This document shows, in pieces, positions 24,290 through 33,639 of a stretch of 64,000 bases of DNA. The stretch is from assembly GCA_026724425.1 (NCBI GenBank), contig JAIUCV010000019.1, positions 12,491,823 to 12,555,822 on the forward strand. The letters are read 5' to 3'. Source of the DNA: Erythrophleum ivorense (lineage: Eukaryota; Streptophyta; Magnoliopsida; Fabales; Fabaceae). Positions within the stretch are counted from its first letter, which is position 1. Every line of letters starts with the position of its first letter. The translations under genes and the position numbers were made by a program. The notes below the pieces were generated by a model. The model had not been told where the DNA came from and did not search any database. It saw nothing but the letters and a program-made list of their open reading frames with translations.

Positions 24290-25150
24290 TCTCTCACTGG
24301 TAGACATGGCGAATATCTAAAAACACTTAAGAGGCTTTCTAAAAATTTTTATTGGCCATCCATGAAATCCGATGTGAAGAATTTTGTGCAGAATTGTGCT
24401 ACTTGTCAGTAGAATAAATATCAAACTATTGCACCAGCAGGTCTCTTGCAGCCTTTGCTTGTACTAGCCCAAATTTAGGAAGATATTACACTTGATTTCA
24501 TCACGGGCCTTCCCAAATCTGGTGGTTATGATGTGATTCTTGTGGTAGTAGACCGCTTAAGTAAGCATGCTCATTTTATTGCTCTTTCTCATCCTTATAC
24601 TGCTAAAAGTGTTGCTGAAAAATTCTACCAAGAAATTGTTTGTTTGCATGGTATGCCTCGCTCTATTGTTTTTGATAGAGATTCTTTATTCCTTAGTAAT
24701 TTTTGGCAAGAATTATTTAAATTGAGTTAAATTCAGCTTAAGATGAGCATAACCTATCATTCTCAAACAGATGGTCAAATAGAAGTTGTGAATAAGAGCC
24801 TTGAAGCTTATTTACGTTGTTTTGTTCATGAACAACCTTGACTTTGGCAAAAGTTTTTGTGCTGGATAGAATATTCTTATAACACAGGTTATCATGTTTC
24901 TATCAACTCCACTCCTTTCAAGATTGTTTATAGGCGTGGCCCCCCACCATTGCACCCATTTGTGAAGGGAGAAACTCACATTGCGGAATTAGAAGAACAA
25001 CTAAAGTCTTGTGATGCTATGCTTAAGCTTCTCAAGGAAAATTTGCTTAAAACTCAGAACCGGATGAAGGTTTATGCTGACAAGCATTGTAGAGAGTTAC
25101 AATTTCAGGAAGGAGATGTAGTTTGCCTTCGCATACAGCCTTTTTGTTAG
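24290..25150 (+). pseudogene. chromovirus integrase
   Basis: Fragments in order: GEYLKTLKRLSKNFYWPSM, NCATC (zinc-binding part), LDFITGLPKSGGYDVILVVV (first catalytic Asp), VFDRDSLFLSNFW (second Asp), then YHSQTDGQIEVVNKSLE (catalytic Glu). At least four stops interrupt it (24411, 24478, 24728 and 24839 regions). Confidence 0.85.
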
Positions 25151-25213
25151 AGATCTCTTGCTAAAAGGAAGTTTGAAAAGCTATCTCCAAGATTCTTTGG
25201 GCCTTATAAAGTC

Positions 25214-25546
25214 TTGAAGAAAGTTGGAAAAGTAACTTATGAATTAGAGTTGCCTGAGGATGCTAGAGTTCATCCTATTTTTTATGTGTCTCTTCTTTGG
25301 CCAACTTATGGACAACTTCCAGCTTCACCCCCTGCTGCTTTGCCACTTTCTGCAGATCTGGAATTCATTGTCCAGCCTGCTAGAGTCCTTGATCATCGCT
25401 GGACTAAGCACCAAAGCTTGGAGCTTTTAATTCGGTGGCAAAACAGACCTCCAGAAGAAGCCAACTGGGAGGATTATGACTTGTTAATGTCTCAGTTTCC
25501 TTTTTTCAGATTTGAGGACAAGTCTACTTTCGAAGGGGGGGAGTAA
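25214..25546 (+). pseudogene. chromovirus integrase C-terminus with chromodomain
   Basis: Starts in the GPYKV-type region after a stop. It contains YELELPEDARVHPIFYVSLL, then the chromodomain VLDHRWTKHQSLELLIRW and PPEEANWEDYD. Chromodomains of this family steer integration to marked chromatin. The tail ends just before the polypurine tract. Confidence 0.88.
25532..25543 (+). other. polypurine tract
   Basis: GAAGGGGGGGAG, immediately before the 3' LTR. It is the plus-strand primer site in LTR retrotransposons. Confidence 0.85.
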
Positions 25547-25978
25547 TGATAAGAGACCGTTGCAGGTTTATCAAAGGAGAAGGAATAAACAAAAGCTAAA
25601 TTAATACTTTAATTGCTAAATTAGTCCAGGTTTTTGTAGTTGAGAAATATTAGGAGTTTGTTTTGACTTTTTATGGCATTTTGAATAATGTAAGATCTAT
25701 TGAAGGCTGCTAGCCGTTGTTGTTAGTTATTTCCTAATTCTCAGGAATATTTCCTGATTTTTCTAATTCATTTTCTAATTATTGTAATCCCCATTTCCTC
25801 ATTATAAATAAGAGCAGTGTGTTGAAGGCGTAGGGAGGATAGCACATTGATTCATTTTTTTAGAGTGTATTGGAGAATCTCCTCTACTTTGGCTATTAAG
25901 ATTACTCGAGTGAGATTCTTGCTCTGTTTTCCTTAATAGATATTATTTCTATTCCTTCCTAAGTATTCTAGGTGAGCA
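25547..25978 (+). repeat. chromovirus 3' LTR
   Basis: Starts TGATAAGAGACCG and ends CTAGGTGAGCA. It aligns throughout with 20683-21111, including small indels. Confidence 0.9.
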
Positions 25979-26083
25979 GCAGCTTAAAAAAACTAGAAAC
26001 AATAAAAGATAAGACTAATGATAAAGTTTAAAGATAAAAGATAGGGAAAAAAAAGTAGTTTGAAAAATTAGAAGGAGATAGAC

Positions 26084-26174
26084 CTGCACAGGACTTAGTG
26101 GTGCGTATCTTGAGGAGAAGAACCACTATGCTGAGAAGGTGGGTTAAGTCCCCAGCCAACCTGAACAAGTTCAT
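26084..26174 (-). CDS. ERD2: duplicated ERD2 exon 1, distal copy
   Basis: 91 nt, open from ATG with the same donor (GTCTATC). It encodes MNLFRLAGDLTHLLS and ends KSCAG with the next exon, the ERD2 consensus, against GDFTHLL and KSCGG in the proximal copy. There are three base differences in 91, two of them amino-acid changing. It is in phase with exon 2 (17197-17462) and could be spliced to it across an 8.6 kb intron containing unit 1's exon 1 and the chromovirus. Alternatively it is a leftover with no downstream exons. Which first exon is used cannot be told from sequence. Confidence 0.7.
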
Positions 26175-26687
26175 CCTTGATTCACTGCTATTTGCTAGTC
26201 GCTGCTTAATGGTTATGGAGTTTTTCCTCTTTTCGCTACTTCTGTAATTTTGTTAGTGTTAATTGTTTTTTTTTTCAAATAATTATTCAATTCAAGTTAA
26301 GACCTTCGACTTTATGTCTCAAATCGCTGCCCAGCAGTGCCGTCTCTTTCTACCTTCACGCTTTTGGGTCCTTCGCATTGACTTGACAAGAGACTATTGC
26401 AAGCCAGTGGCTCGCTGCCTTTAAATCGCAACTAGAAATTGACACCTGCGTTCGGTAGCGAAATAATTGACTTTATATTTTTTTTAGATCATATAATTAA
26501 AAAAAATGATCTCATAATTTACTTTGCTTGAGTATAATATTTAGTTATATCAATTGTACATATAAAATAAGATAAATAAAGATATGTGTATATATTTTGT
26601 TGTATATAATAAAATTTTTTTAAAAAAAAAAATTTTGATAGTATTATTACTTGAATTTTAATATTGCTTCCACATATATATTTTGAG

Positions 26688-27644
26688 GTGAAGGTCTAGG
26701 ATAGGACTCATGCTATGTAATAAATAGTTAATTTTATGATTAAAAATAATAAAAAATGTCAAATTATTTATTTTAATTTAGTAAATAATACTCAATTATA
26801 TCAATTGAATTTTCAAGATAAGACTAATATAGATATGCCTTAATATCTAATCATAGGTGGAAGTGCATTTAGAATGTGTCAAATAAAATTTTGATCTAGT
26901 TTGATGGTTCGCTTAGTTTTGAAGGCCTAGTATATAAGCTCAGTTTGGTTTGATTTAGCATTAGGCAAGACCAAATTGGTTTGGTTTATTTATCTTTTTT
27001 TTGACCAAAATTGGTAATAAAAATTATAAAATAACTCTTTAAAAATAACATTTTTATAAAATTATATTTTATTTTTAAAAAAATTTTATACAAACCTTTA
27101 TAAAATCACGTAAGATTAAAACCAGGCTTGCCAAAAAGTCGCACATCATTCAACTAATGTGAAGACCTAGAATAGGACTCATGCTAGGTAATAAATAAAT
27201 AATTTTATAATCTTTTATGAAAAATAATAAAAAATATCAAATTATTTATTTTACTTTAGTGAATAATACCTAGTTATATCAATTGGATATTTAAGATAAG
27301 ACTAACGTAGATATGCCTTTTTATCTAATCATACCTAAAAGTGCATACAGATTGCGTTGAACAAAATTTTGACCTAGTTTCAAGGTTGGCTTGGTTTTCT
27401 AAGCTTGGTGTATAGGCTCTGTTTGGTTTAATTTAGCATTAGAGGAGACCAAATGAGTTTGGTTGACTCATTTTTTAGATCAAAATTGTTAATAAAAATT
27501 ATAAAATAATTTTTTAAAAATAAAATTTATATATATAAATTTTTATAAAATTAATTTTATTTAAATTTTTTTTATATAAATCCCTATAAAATCATATATG
27601 ACTAAAATAAAACTTGCCAAAAAGTTGCACATCATTCAACCAAT
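26688..27644. repeat. tandem repeat of about 470-485 bp
   Basis: Two units, 26688-27158 and 27159-27644, both starting GTGAAG.. and ending ..CACATCATTCAAC.AAT, with many substitutions. Unit 1 of the large duplication has one copy only (about 19371-19850) and lacks the segment after it, so this expansion or loss came after, or was uneven between, the two large units. Confidence 0.8.
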
Positions 27645-28267
27645 GTTGTTAGCACTTTGTCCGTAGTGGTTGTAGGAAGATGAGAAACTTAAATAAGGAA
27701 TATGCCTGTCAATTGCCAAAAATCCCAACGTAAAATTGGAAACAAAGGGTTTAATCTCAGAGTTCTCTGCAAGAAACTTGCAATGATGATTAAGGAAAAC
27801 AACAAAATGCATCACGTGAGGATCAATTGCATAAGAAAGAATTGGTTCATATGATCTGTTGTGCACGTGCAGAGGAGAAATTTTTCCTCAGTGGGGTTGA
27901 GATTGTAAGTTATAATAATACATAGTATTTTTGGCGTTAAAAAAAACTGAAAGGAAGCATAAATTCTAAAAAAAGGTCCTATATTATATGATTCATCTAA
28001 TTTGCTAACTTTTTATGAATTATAAATTGATTTTACGTTAAAAAAAATATAGGACCTATTGATAATTTTATAATAATAACCTATAAGTGAGAGAAGATTG
28101 GAGATTTAAAGATAAAGTAAGTGGAAAAAGTTAGTTGAAAAATATTAAAAAAAATGAAAGAGAAAAAAATCTTTAAAAATTAGGAAGAGTGAATGTCAAA
28201 TAAAATAAAAAAAATGAAAAATAAAATAAAATAAATAAAAAGATTGAGTGAAAATGTTGATTTTCAC

Positions 28268-28576
28268 TTTATGATACGAACAGTGGTACATATGTGTTCC
28301 ATAATACCCCCCGAATTATGGAAAAAAGACAAACCAATAAGAATGAGTAGCGCTGGAAAAGAAGTACATATAATAGAATTATTCGCAAAAGAAATACCAA
28401 TCCAAATAGGAAATTATGAATTAAAAATCCCTGTATTACACCAATATAATGAAACTACTCCTGATATCATTTTAGGAATGTATTTCTTAGAACAATATAT
28501 GCCTCTACACTTTACCAAAAAAATTTTAATTCTAACAACGCCATATAAACATCAAGCTTGGGCAATAAGGATATAG
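28268..28576 (+). pseudogene. pararetroviral aspartic protease, truncated
   Basis: From IIPPELW to the stop at 28574-28576, with the conserved PDIILG and LEQYMPLHF motif region. The catalytic Asp-x-Gly triad is not recognisable in frame at the broken left end, where host duplication sequence (unit 2) is fused. In the same frame, pol continues after the stop. Confidence 0.8.
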
Positions 28577-28786
28577 AATCCCTATAACCGAACTGATACA
28601 AACTTTAAATTAAAACGAACAACAAATGAAATTCAATTTGTACCTAATAAAGAACCAATTATTGAAATAAAAAAAGCACTTAGAAATATAGAAAAACAAA
28701 AAACCATTGAAGAAAGAATAGTTGAAAACTATAGTGAAAATCCCTTAATCCACTGGAATAAATCAAAACCATATGCAAAAATTGAA

Positions 28787-30115
28787 TTGTTAGATTACAG
28801 CCAAGAAATCTGTAGTAAACCTTATCCATGGACACCAAAAGATAAAAAAGAATTTATTATGCATATAGAAGAAATGAAAAAATATGAATTAATAAGAGAA
28901 AGTAGATCTAACTACTGCTCGCCAGTAATGATTGTTGTCAGCGATGCAGAAAAAAGAAGAAATAAATCTCGAATGGTCATAAACTACAAAAAATTAAACA
29001 AGCTAGCAATAAGAAATAGATATCCAATTCCCAAGATAGAATTACTATTTAACTTAATTAAAGGAAAACAAATCTTTAGTAAATTCGATTGTAAATCAGG
29101 ATTTTTCCAAATAAGACTAGAAGAACCAAGTAAGAAATATACTGCCTTTCTAACCTCCGAAGGATTATATGAATGGAATGTATTACCAATGAGATACCAT
29201 AATAGTCCAAGTATATTCCAAGAATACATACAAAAACTTTTAACACCCATCAAAGAATTTGCCATAGTATACATCGATGACATTCTAGTATTCTCAGAAA
29301 ACAAAGAACAACATGAAAAACACTTAGCAGAATTTATGAAACTCGTAGAACAAAAAGGAATTAATATTTCCCCTAGTAAAGTAGAATTAAGAAAAGAAAG
29401 AATAACATTTTTAGGTCATTATATTAGTTCAAATGGAATCGAATTACAAGAACACATAAGTATAAAAGCCAAAGACTTTAGAAAAATCACAAATAAAAAA
29501 GATCTCCAATCATTCTTAGGACTAGTAAATCAAGCTAGAAATTTTATTCCACACTTATCAAAATATACTGCTCAATTATCCAGATTAGCAGGAGAAAAAA
29601 CTCCTTGGAAATGGAATGAAGAAACTGAACAATTAATCCAAAAAATAAAAGACTTATGTAATAATTTACCAAAATTAATAATTCCAACCCAAGAAAACAT
29701 CCAATGGATCATTTATACAGACGCATCAGAAAATTATTGGGGCGCTGCCCTCTATCATAAAAATGACCAAGAACAACAAGAACATATCACTAGATATACT
29801 AGCAGAAAATTTAATGATAGCCAAACCAAATACCATTCTACATGGAAAGAATTTTTAGCAATTGTAAAAGCTGTAATCAAGTTTGAATTATTCATTGTTA
29901 ATAGTACTTTTATTATTAGAACCGACAACACCCAAGTAAAAATGTGGCTAACAAAAGGACTACGAACTGAGAGATTATCAAACAAAATGCTTTATAAATG
30001 GCAAGCTGATTTGTCATATTATGATTATACTGTTGAATACATCAAAGGTACAAATAACTTGATTGCTGATTTCCTTTCCAGAGATGGCGCAATCACCAAA
30101 CAACAGTACATTTAA
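28787..30115 (+). pseudogene. pararetroviral reverse transcriptase-RNase H
   Basis: A 442-codon uninterrupted frame, continuous with the protease frame apart from one stop. RT landmarks are SRMVINYKKLN, FSKFDCKSGFFQI, LPMRYHNSP, the catalytic YIDDILVFS, FLGHYIS and LQSFLGLVNQARNFIP. RNase H landmarks are WIIYTDAS, TWKEFLAIV, IIRTDN and NLIADFLSR. LPMRYHN carries Arg where the family has Gly, probably disabling. The domain order RT-RNase H with no integrase distinguishes it from Ty3/gypsy elements. The final codons overlap the start of the next ORF at 30084. Confidence 0.92.
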
Positions 30116-30602
30116 TCAATACCACGAAGAAGATGAGGATCAAACCCATCTGATTTCACGAATAATTTCCCTCGAAGCACGAGTAAATTCTCTCGAATTG
30201 AATATCAGTATTTTGTCATCTCAGGTGATAAACCAAGTAAATACTCTAAGTAATACAGTCAATTATCTCACTCAAACCGTGGGTAACCTCAGTTCCCATG
30301 TTGATGAATTACAAACACGAATAATTATCCTTGAAAAAGGAAAACGAGTAATGGGTCATTCACCCAGTCCAACCCAAAGTCCGACCCAAACACCACCAGC
30401 AAGTCCAACTACCTCAACTTCAACTCATATACCACAAACACCGTTCTTTTTAGCTATCCTCGAACAGGAAGTCAAACAGGCCCAAAAAGAAAAAGCCCAG
30501 AATAGTCCTCAAAGACCATCAACTTCAAGACCAGTAAATCCGGCCCAACAAATCCAAAACCAATATGAATATTTTCAAACCATTATCCGTAAATTAAACT
30601 AG
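30084..30602 (+). pseudogene. pararetroviral second ORF, 5' part
   Basis: Starts with ATG inside the last codons of the RT-RNase H ORF, a 4-codon-plus overlap in another frame. It has an acidic N-terminus, a heptad-like coiled coil (about residues 20-85: LEARVNSLELNISIL and on), then a Pro/Ser/Thr-rich linker. It stops at 30600-30602. The sequence resumes in another frame from about 30604, so this copy is frameshifted. The function of such ORFs is not established. Confidence 0.7.
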
Positions 30603-30603
30603 T

Positions 30604-31302
30604 GTAGTATAGCCACACCAACCATTAAATATATCTCATTATTCTATCAACAAAGCTGTCATCAAACCAGGAACCAATCCCCATTTAGTCCAAACACTAT
30701 TTGCCTATGGATTAGTTCACTGTATCTATCCATCAAAAAAGCTCGAAGAATTGTCTCTGTTACCAAAAGCCATCCAAGAAGCCGCAAGACACTATTCAAA
30801 TATAGTCACCCAATATGAAATATATGTAAGGTGTTACTCGACTGTTGCCAAGATAACTCCAAAGAAATTTTATTCTCCAATTAATTTAATTAAATATGGA
30901 ACAACAAAGAAGCCCTTCGAATTTGAGGAGTCAGAGAAATCCTCAATACCACCAGAAGAATTTGCATCACTAATCTCCCGAATCAGAGCACAAGAACATG
31001 AAACTATATTTGCCGAAATGAACAGAACTTTATCAGCCGACAAAGCCCAATGGGTATACTTCAAAGGACAGTATTCATGCCTTTATTTAGTCGGAAGAAC
31101 AAGAAGAAAGCCACAACTATTCACAGAATTCTACGAAGAAATTAAATCGAATAAAATGGATAATTCTGAAGAAACAAAGAAAAGAATATGCCAGTATCTC
31201 TCAGAATATCCAATGCACAAATGTATCTTTTGCAAAGATAAGGAAAGAACCGAAGAAGCACCAATAACTCCACCAACCAGCATCAATATCCTCGAACTGT
31301 GA
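30604..31302 (+). pseudogene. pararetroviral second ORF, 3' part
   Basis: Open from about 30613 to the TGA at 31300-31302 in a frame different from the 5' part. It includes GTNPHLVQTLFAYGLV, a Lys-rich middle and a CIFCKD motif near the end. This may be the remainder of one original protein. I do not recognise a domain; a link to the caulimovirid transactivator is only a guess. Confidence 0.6.
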
Positions 31303-31550
31303 AGAAGCGCTAAAGATAATGGCGTACCAGACATCGAATGATTGACAAGAAAAGCATCTTCCCCAAAAGTCAACAAAGGAGAAACATCGAATGACTAAAG
31401 GAGGAAAAAGAAGACAAAGACAAATCTCGAAGTGACAAAAGGCAAACGACATCTATCCACAAAGAATCTCTTTATTAAAGTTACTTTATTAAAGTTCACT
31501 TTACACCTTCTTGTAACGCAGCGCAGAGAAATGCCTCGCCTGCTCCCCCT

Positions 31551-31559
31551 CTATATAAA
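31551..31559 (+). promoter_or_regulatory. pararetroviral TATA box
   Basis: CTATATAAA in the sequence CCCCCTCTATATAAAC, within a stretch that would act like a 35S-type promoter of the pregenomic RNA. Upstream lie GACAAAAGGCAAACGAC-like and TCTTTATTAAAG sequences typical of such regions. Activity in the plant is unknown. Confidence 0.75.
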
Positions 31560-31687
31560 CACTTGTAACTTCTCTTGTAACACAAGACGAAGAAGACGAT
31601 TAACACACACATCTCTCTTACATCTCTCTAAACTCTGAATTCTCTGAATTCCGAGCACCTCCTTTTGTACAAATATTTACTTCATCA

Positions 31688-31693
31688 AATAAA
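31688..31693 (+). terminator. pararetroviral poly(A) signal
   Basis: AATAAA, 137 nt after the TATA box. Caulimovirids place the signal downstream of the start and bypass it on the first pass. Confidence 0.6.
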
Positions 31694-32124
31694 CAAGAGT
31701 ATTTTGCAGATTCAGGTATGACAGGCTAAACCCTTCGTTCAGAAGATAAGTAGTAGTATTTCCCATTATCATTCATAATATGTTGAGTTGATCCTATATC
31801 CGCTGTGATTATACTGAAATGAGAATTAGATATTCATTGAATAGTACATTAAAACTGGGAATAGCTACGCCTCCAGTAGAAAACGAATGAAGGCTGTGCT
31901 ATGCTAAGTTGAAGGAGGAGGAACTTGTGAGAAGGTTTGGGTTACCTTTGAGAGGCCCTGTGTGCCCTGTAGCCTTGTAATTGGTCCTGTATGAAAGAGG
32001 ACAGGATGTCTCCCTTCCGAGTTTCTCTGTGACCCGGTTTAGTTTCGGTCAAACCCTATTCCAAGTTTTAGTTTACGAATTGAATGTATGCCTGGTTTCG
32101 CTCATTTCAGGCTGTCCAGAAATA

Positions 32125-32136
32125 TGGTATCAGAGC
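32125..32136 (+). other. PBS-like site 1 (tRNA-Met)
   Basis: TGGTATCAGAGC after CCAGAAATA. Perfect 12-base match to the caulimovirid primer-binding site. Confidence 0.8.
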
Positions 32137-32375
32137 AGGTTCATTAAGAGACTATAATCGCCACCTTTAGAGAGCGTTCTCACAGTGTGAGGCAAAGTGA
32201 CGAAGCATTGGCTCTTAGCTCTCGAAGGCCTTACCGGATAGTCCCGTATGTGTTGGATGTGTCGAGAGGCACGCCGTATAAACCTGTTCTGAGGTATCTA
32301 TTTCTGTCACTAACCTTGTTTAGCCCTATTCTTGCGGGCTATAGTGGCTCAAGCTCTGGTGATTACCCAGAAATA

Positions 32376-32386
32376 TGGTATCGAGC
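32376..32386 (+). other. PBS-like site 2, one base deleted
   Basis: TGGTATCGAGC after CCAGAAATA. It lacks the A of the consensus TGGTATCAGAGC. Confidence 0.7.
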
Positions 32387-32688
32387 ACATGTCACGACGC
32401 CTATACCGGTGAAACGGGCTCCTCTGACGGGGGGTTCTCGCTCTATGATTCACTGAATCGGGGAGCGAAGTAGAGACTCTTACCCCCGCAGGGCCGTCAA
32501 AAGGCGGTTGTATAGTCGAGAGGCTATACGTAAAGCTTGGTACCAGGGACCATAGTTGGCTCTCCGCGTGCGCGACAAGTAGAGATGGCAGTCATATTCC
32601 CGCAAGGGAGCGTACAGTGTAGTCCCTCACCATGTATGGGCACCAAGGGGATGCTGTGCGTACTTGGTTTCACCGGGCTGAACAAATA

Positions 32689-32700
32689 TGGTATCAGAGC
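32689..32700 (+). other. PBS-like site 3 (tRNA-Met)
   Basis: TGGTATCAGAGC after GAACAAATA. Perfect 12-base match, 190 nt before the ORF1 start codon. Confidence 0.8.
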
Positions 32701-32889
32701 ATCATGGTATGAATGATAATAAAGAAATATGAACCTTAGTTTCTGACTGTTTAGCTTTTCATTGTTCCCTGTTTACACCTATCTGCATAACTGCGTTCCT
32801 ATCTCTTGCTTACTTGCTTACTTTCTCTCTCTGCTTACTTTCTGTACTATACTTGTTCACTACTCACACGATTCACTACTCATTTAATT

Positions 32890-33639
32890 ATGTCTTTATT
32901 ACCAAAGATAGAACCTCGAATTTATGAAGTTAACCAAAATAATTTACCCCAAAGTAGCTTTATACCTTATAAAGATGAAACTCTAGTTGCAGTACCCTTC
33001 AATTTAGGAGGAGAAGGAAATAATACTTGGAACCTTGTAAATTGGACAAATATGTTCCTGCTTAAACAATTAGGATGTATAATAGACCCAAGTATAGCAT
33101 ATACCAAAGCTAGAAATCACCTATCCGAAGACATAAGAGATATCCTAGAAAAGGAACCTGAACATAAACGAACTTACCGATTAACTGAACTAGCAAAACC
33201 TTTAGAACAAAAAATATATGAAATAAAAGAACAAATAACAGGCATAGACAAAGAAATCACAGAAAAAATAGAATTCTTAGATATACAAGACACGTTAGTA
33301 GAAATTCAGAGAGTCAACATAGAAATTCAAGATATCAAAAGAGAAATTCAAAATGTAGGAAACGAAGTGCACTTAATAAACCAAAAAATAGATAAAATTA
33401 GCCAAGTATTAGGAATCACCAATACTGTACAACCAATAAGAGAAAACCTAGAAATCAACATGATAAGAATATACAATCAAGAAATTAACGAAGACATAAC
33501 CGAATCCCAATTAAGGAATAAACCCCTAAATGAACAAACACAGGAAACTAGAATTAGAGTTGAAGATATGATATGCATCTATTACTGTGTATCAACCTAT
33601 TTGTATTTCCTATCCAAACAAGTTAGTCTAAGTGACTAG
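32890..33639 (+). pseudogene. pararetroviral ORF1, N-terminal part only
   Basis: An open frame from ATG at 32890, with a heptad-rich, charged region (about residues 80-180: EIKEQITGIDKEITEKIEF, EIQDIKREIQ) typical of a coiled coil, and an N-terminal NLGGEGNNTW segment. The last part, after about 33560, changes composition and ends at a TAG, which is likely host DNA past the break. The movement, coat and protease regions that should follow are absent here. Confidence 0.7.

Larger units (their letters stand above)
20683..25978 (+). mobile_element. Ty3/gypsy chromovirus, decayed (probably Reina-like)
   Basis: 5,296 bp with LTRs of 429 and 432 bp (TGATAA...GTGAGCA), a PBS for initiator tRNA-Met, a polypurine tract, and remnants in the order gag, protease, RT, RNase H, integrase, chromodomain. 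The order RT before integrase with a C-terminal chromodomain defines a chromovirus. The small total size and short LTRs suggest the Reina clade (inference). The LTRs differ at about 30 positions by eye, so the insertion is old. Many in-frame stops and at least two frameshifts make it non-autonomous. I could not see a clean target-site duplication (left AATAG, right GCAGC). It lies in unit 2 of the ERD2 5' duplication. Confidence 0.93.
25979..28268. repeat. tandem duplication unit 2, right part
   Basis: This resumes the ERD2 unit-1 sequence (from about 18664) after the chromovirus, through the distal exon 1 and upstream DNA. It ends at TGATTTTCACT, where unit 1 continues differently and pararetrovirus sequence starts. 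About 100 bp of the unit's right end (unit 1 20479-20578) is absent here. Inside it an extra 470 bp tandem repeat occurs. Confidence 0.85.
31303..32889 (+). other. pararetroviral intergenic region and leader
   Basis: No genuine gene. It contains a TATA box, a poly(A) signal 137 nt after it, then a long leader that becomes GC-richer at 32160-32650 and holds three PBS-like motifs. An open stretch at 32187-32456 is in this leader and has no protein-like support. Confidence 0.75.
28268..33639 (+). mobile_element. endogenous pararetrovirus (Caulimoviridae), permuted and incomplete
   Basis: Order along the + strand: end of the protease domain, reverse transcriptase, RNase H, second ORF (frameshifted), non-coding region with TATA box and poly(A) signal, leader with tRNA-Met PBS-like sites, then the 5' part of the first ORF. 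In the circular viral genome the 5' ORF1 part would precede the protease, so this copy is circularly permuted. Most of the movement-protein and coat-protein coding region is missing. Two-ORF organisation with RNase H at the end of ORF1 resembles florendoviruses or petuvirus-like members; the genus is not assigned. Breaks: left end truncated inside the protease, a stop at 28574-28576, a Gly-to-Arg change near the RT active site, a frameshift in ORF2, right end truncated. It cannot be a complete virus. Confidence 0.9.

Noticed and set aside
32187..32456. An 89-codon open frame between PBS-like sites 1 and 3
   Set aside because: It lies in the pararetroviral leader, has no recognisable domain, and depends on a non-AUG-like context. 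Its GC-rich composition follows the leader, not a gene.
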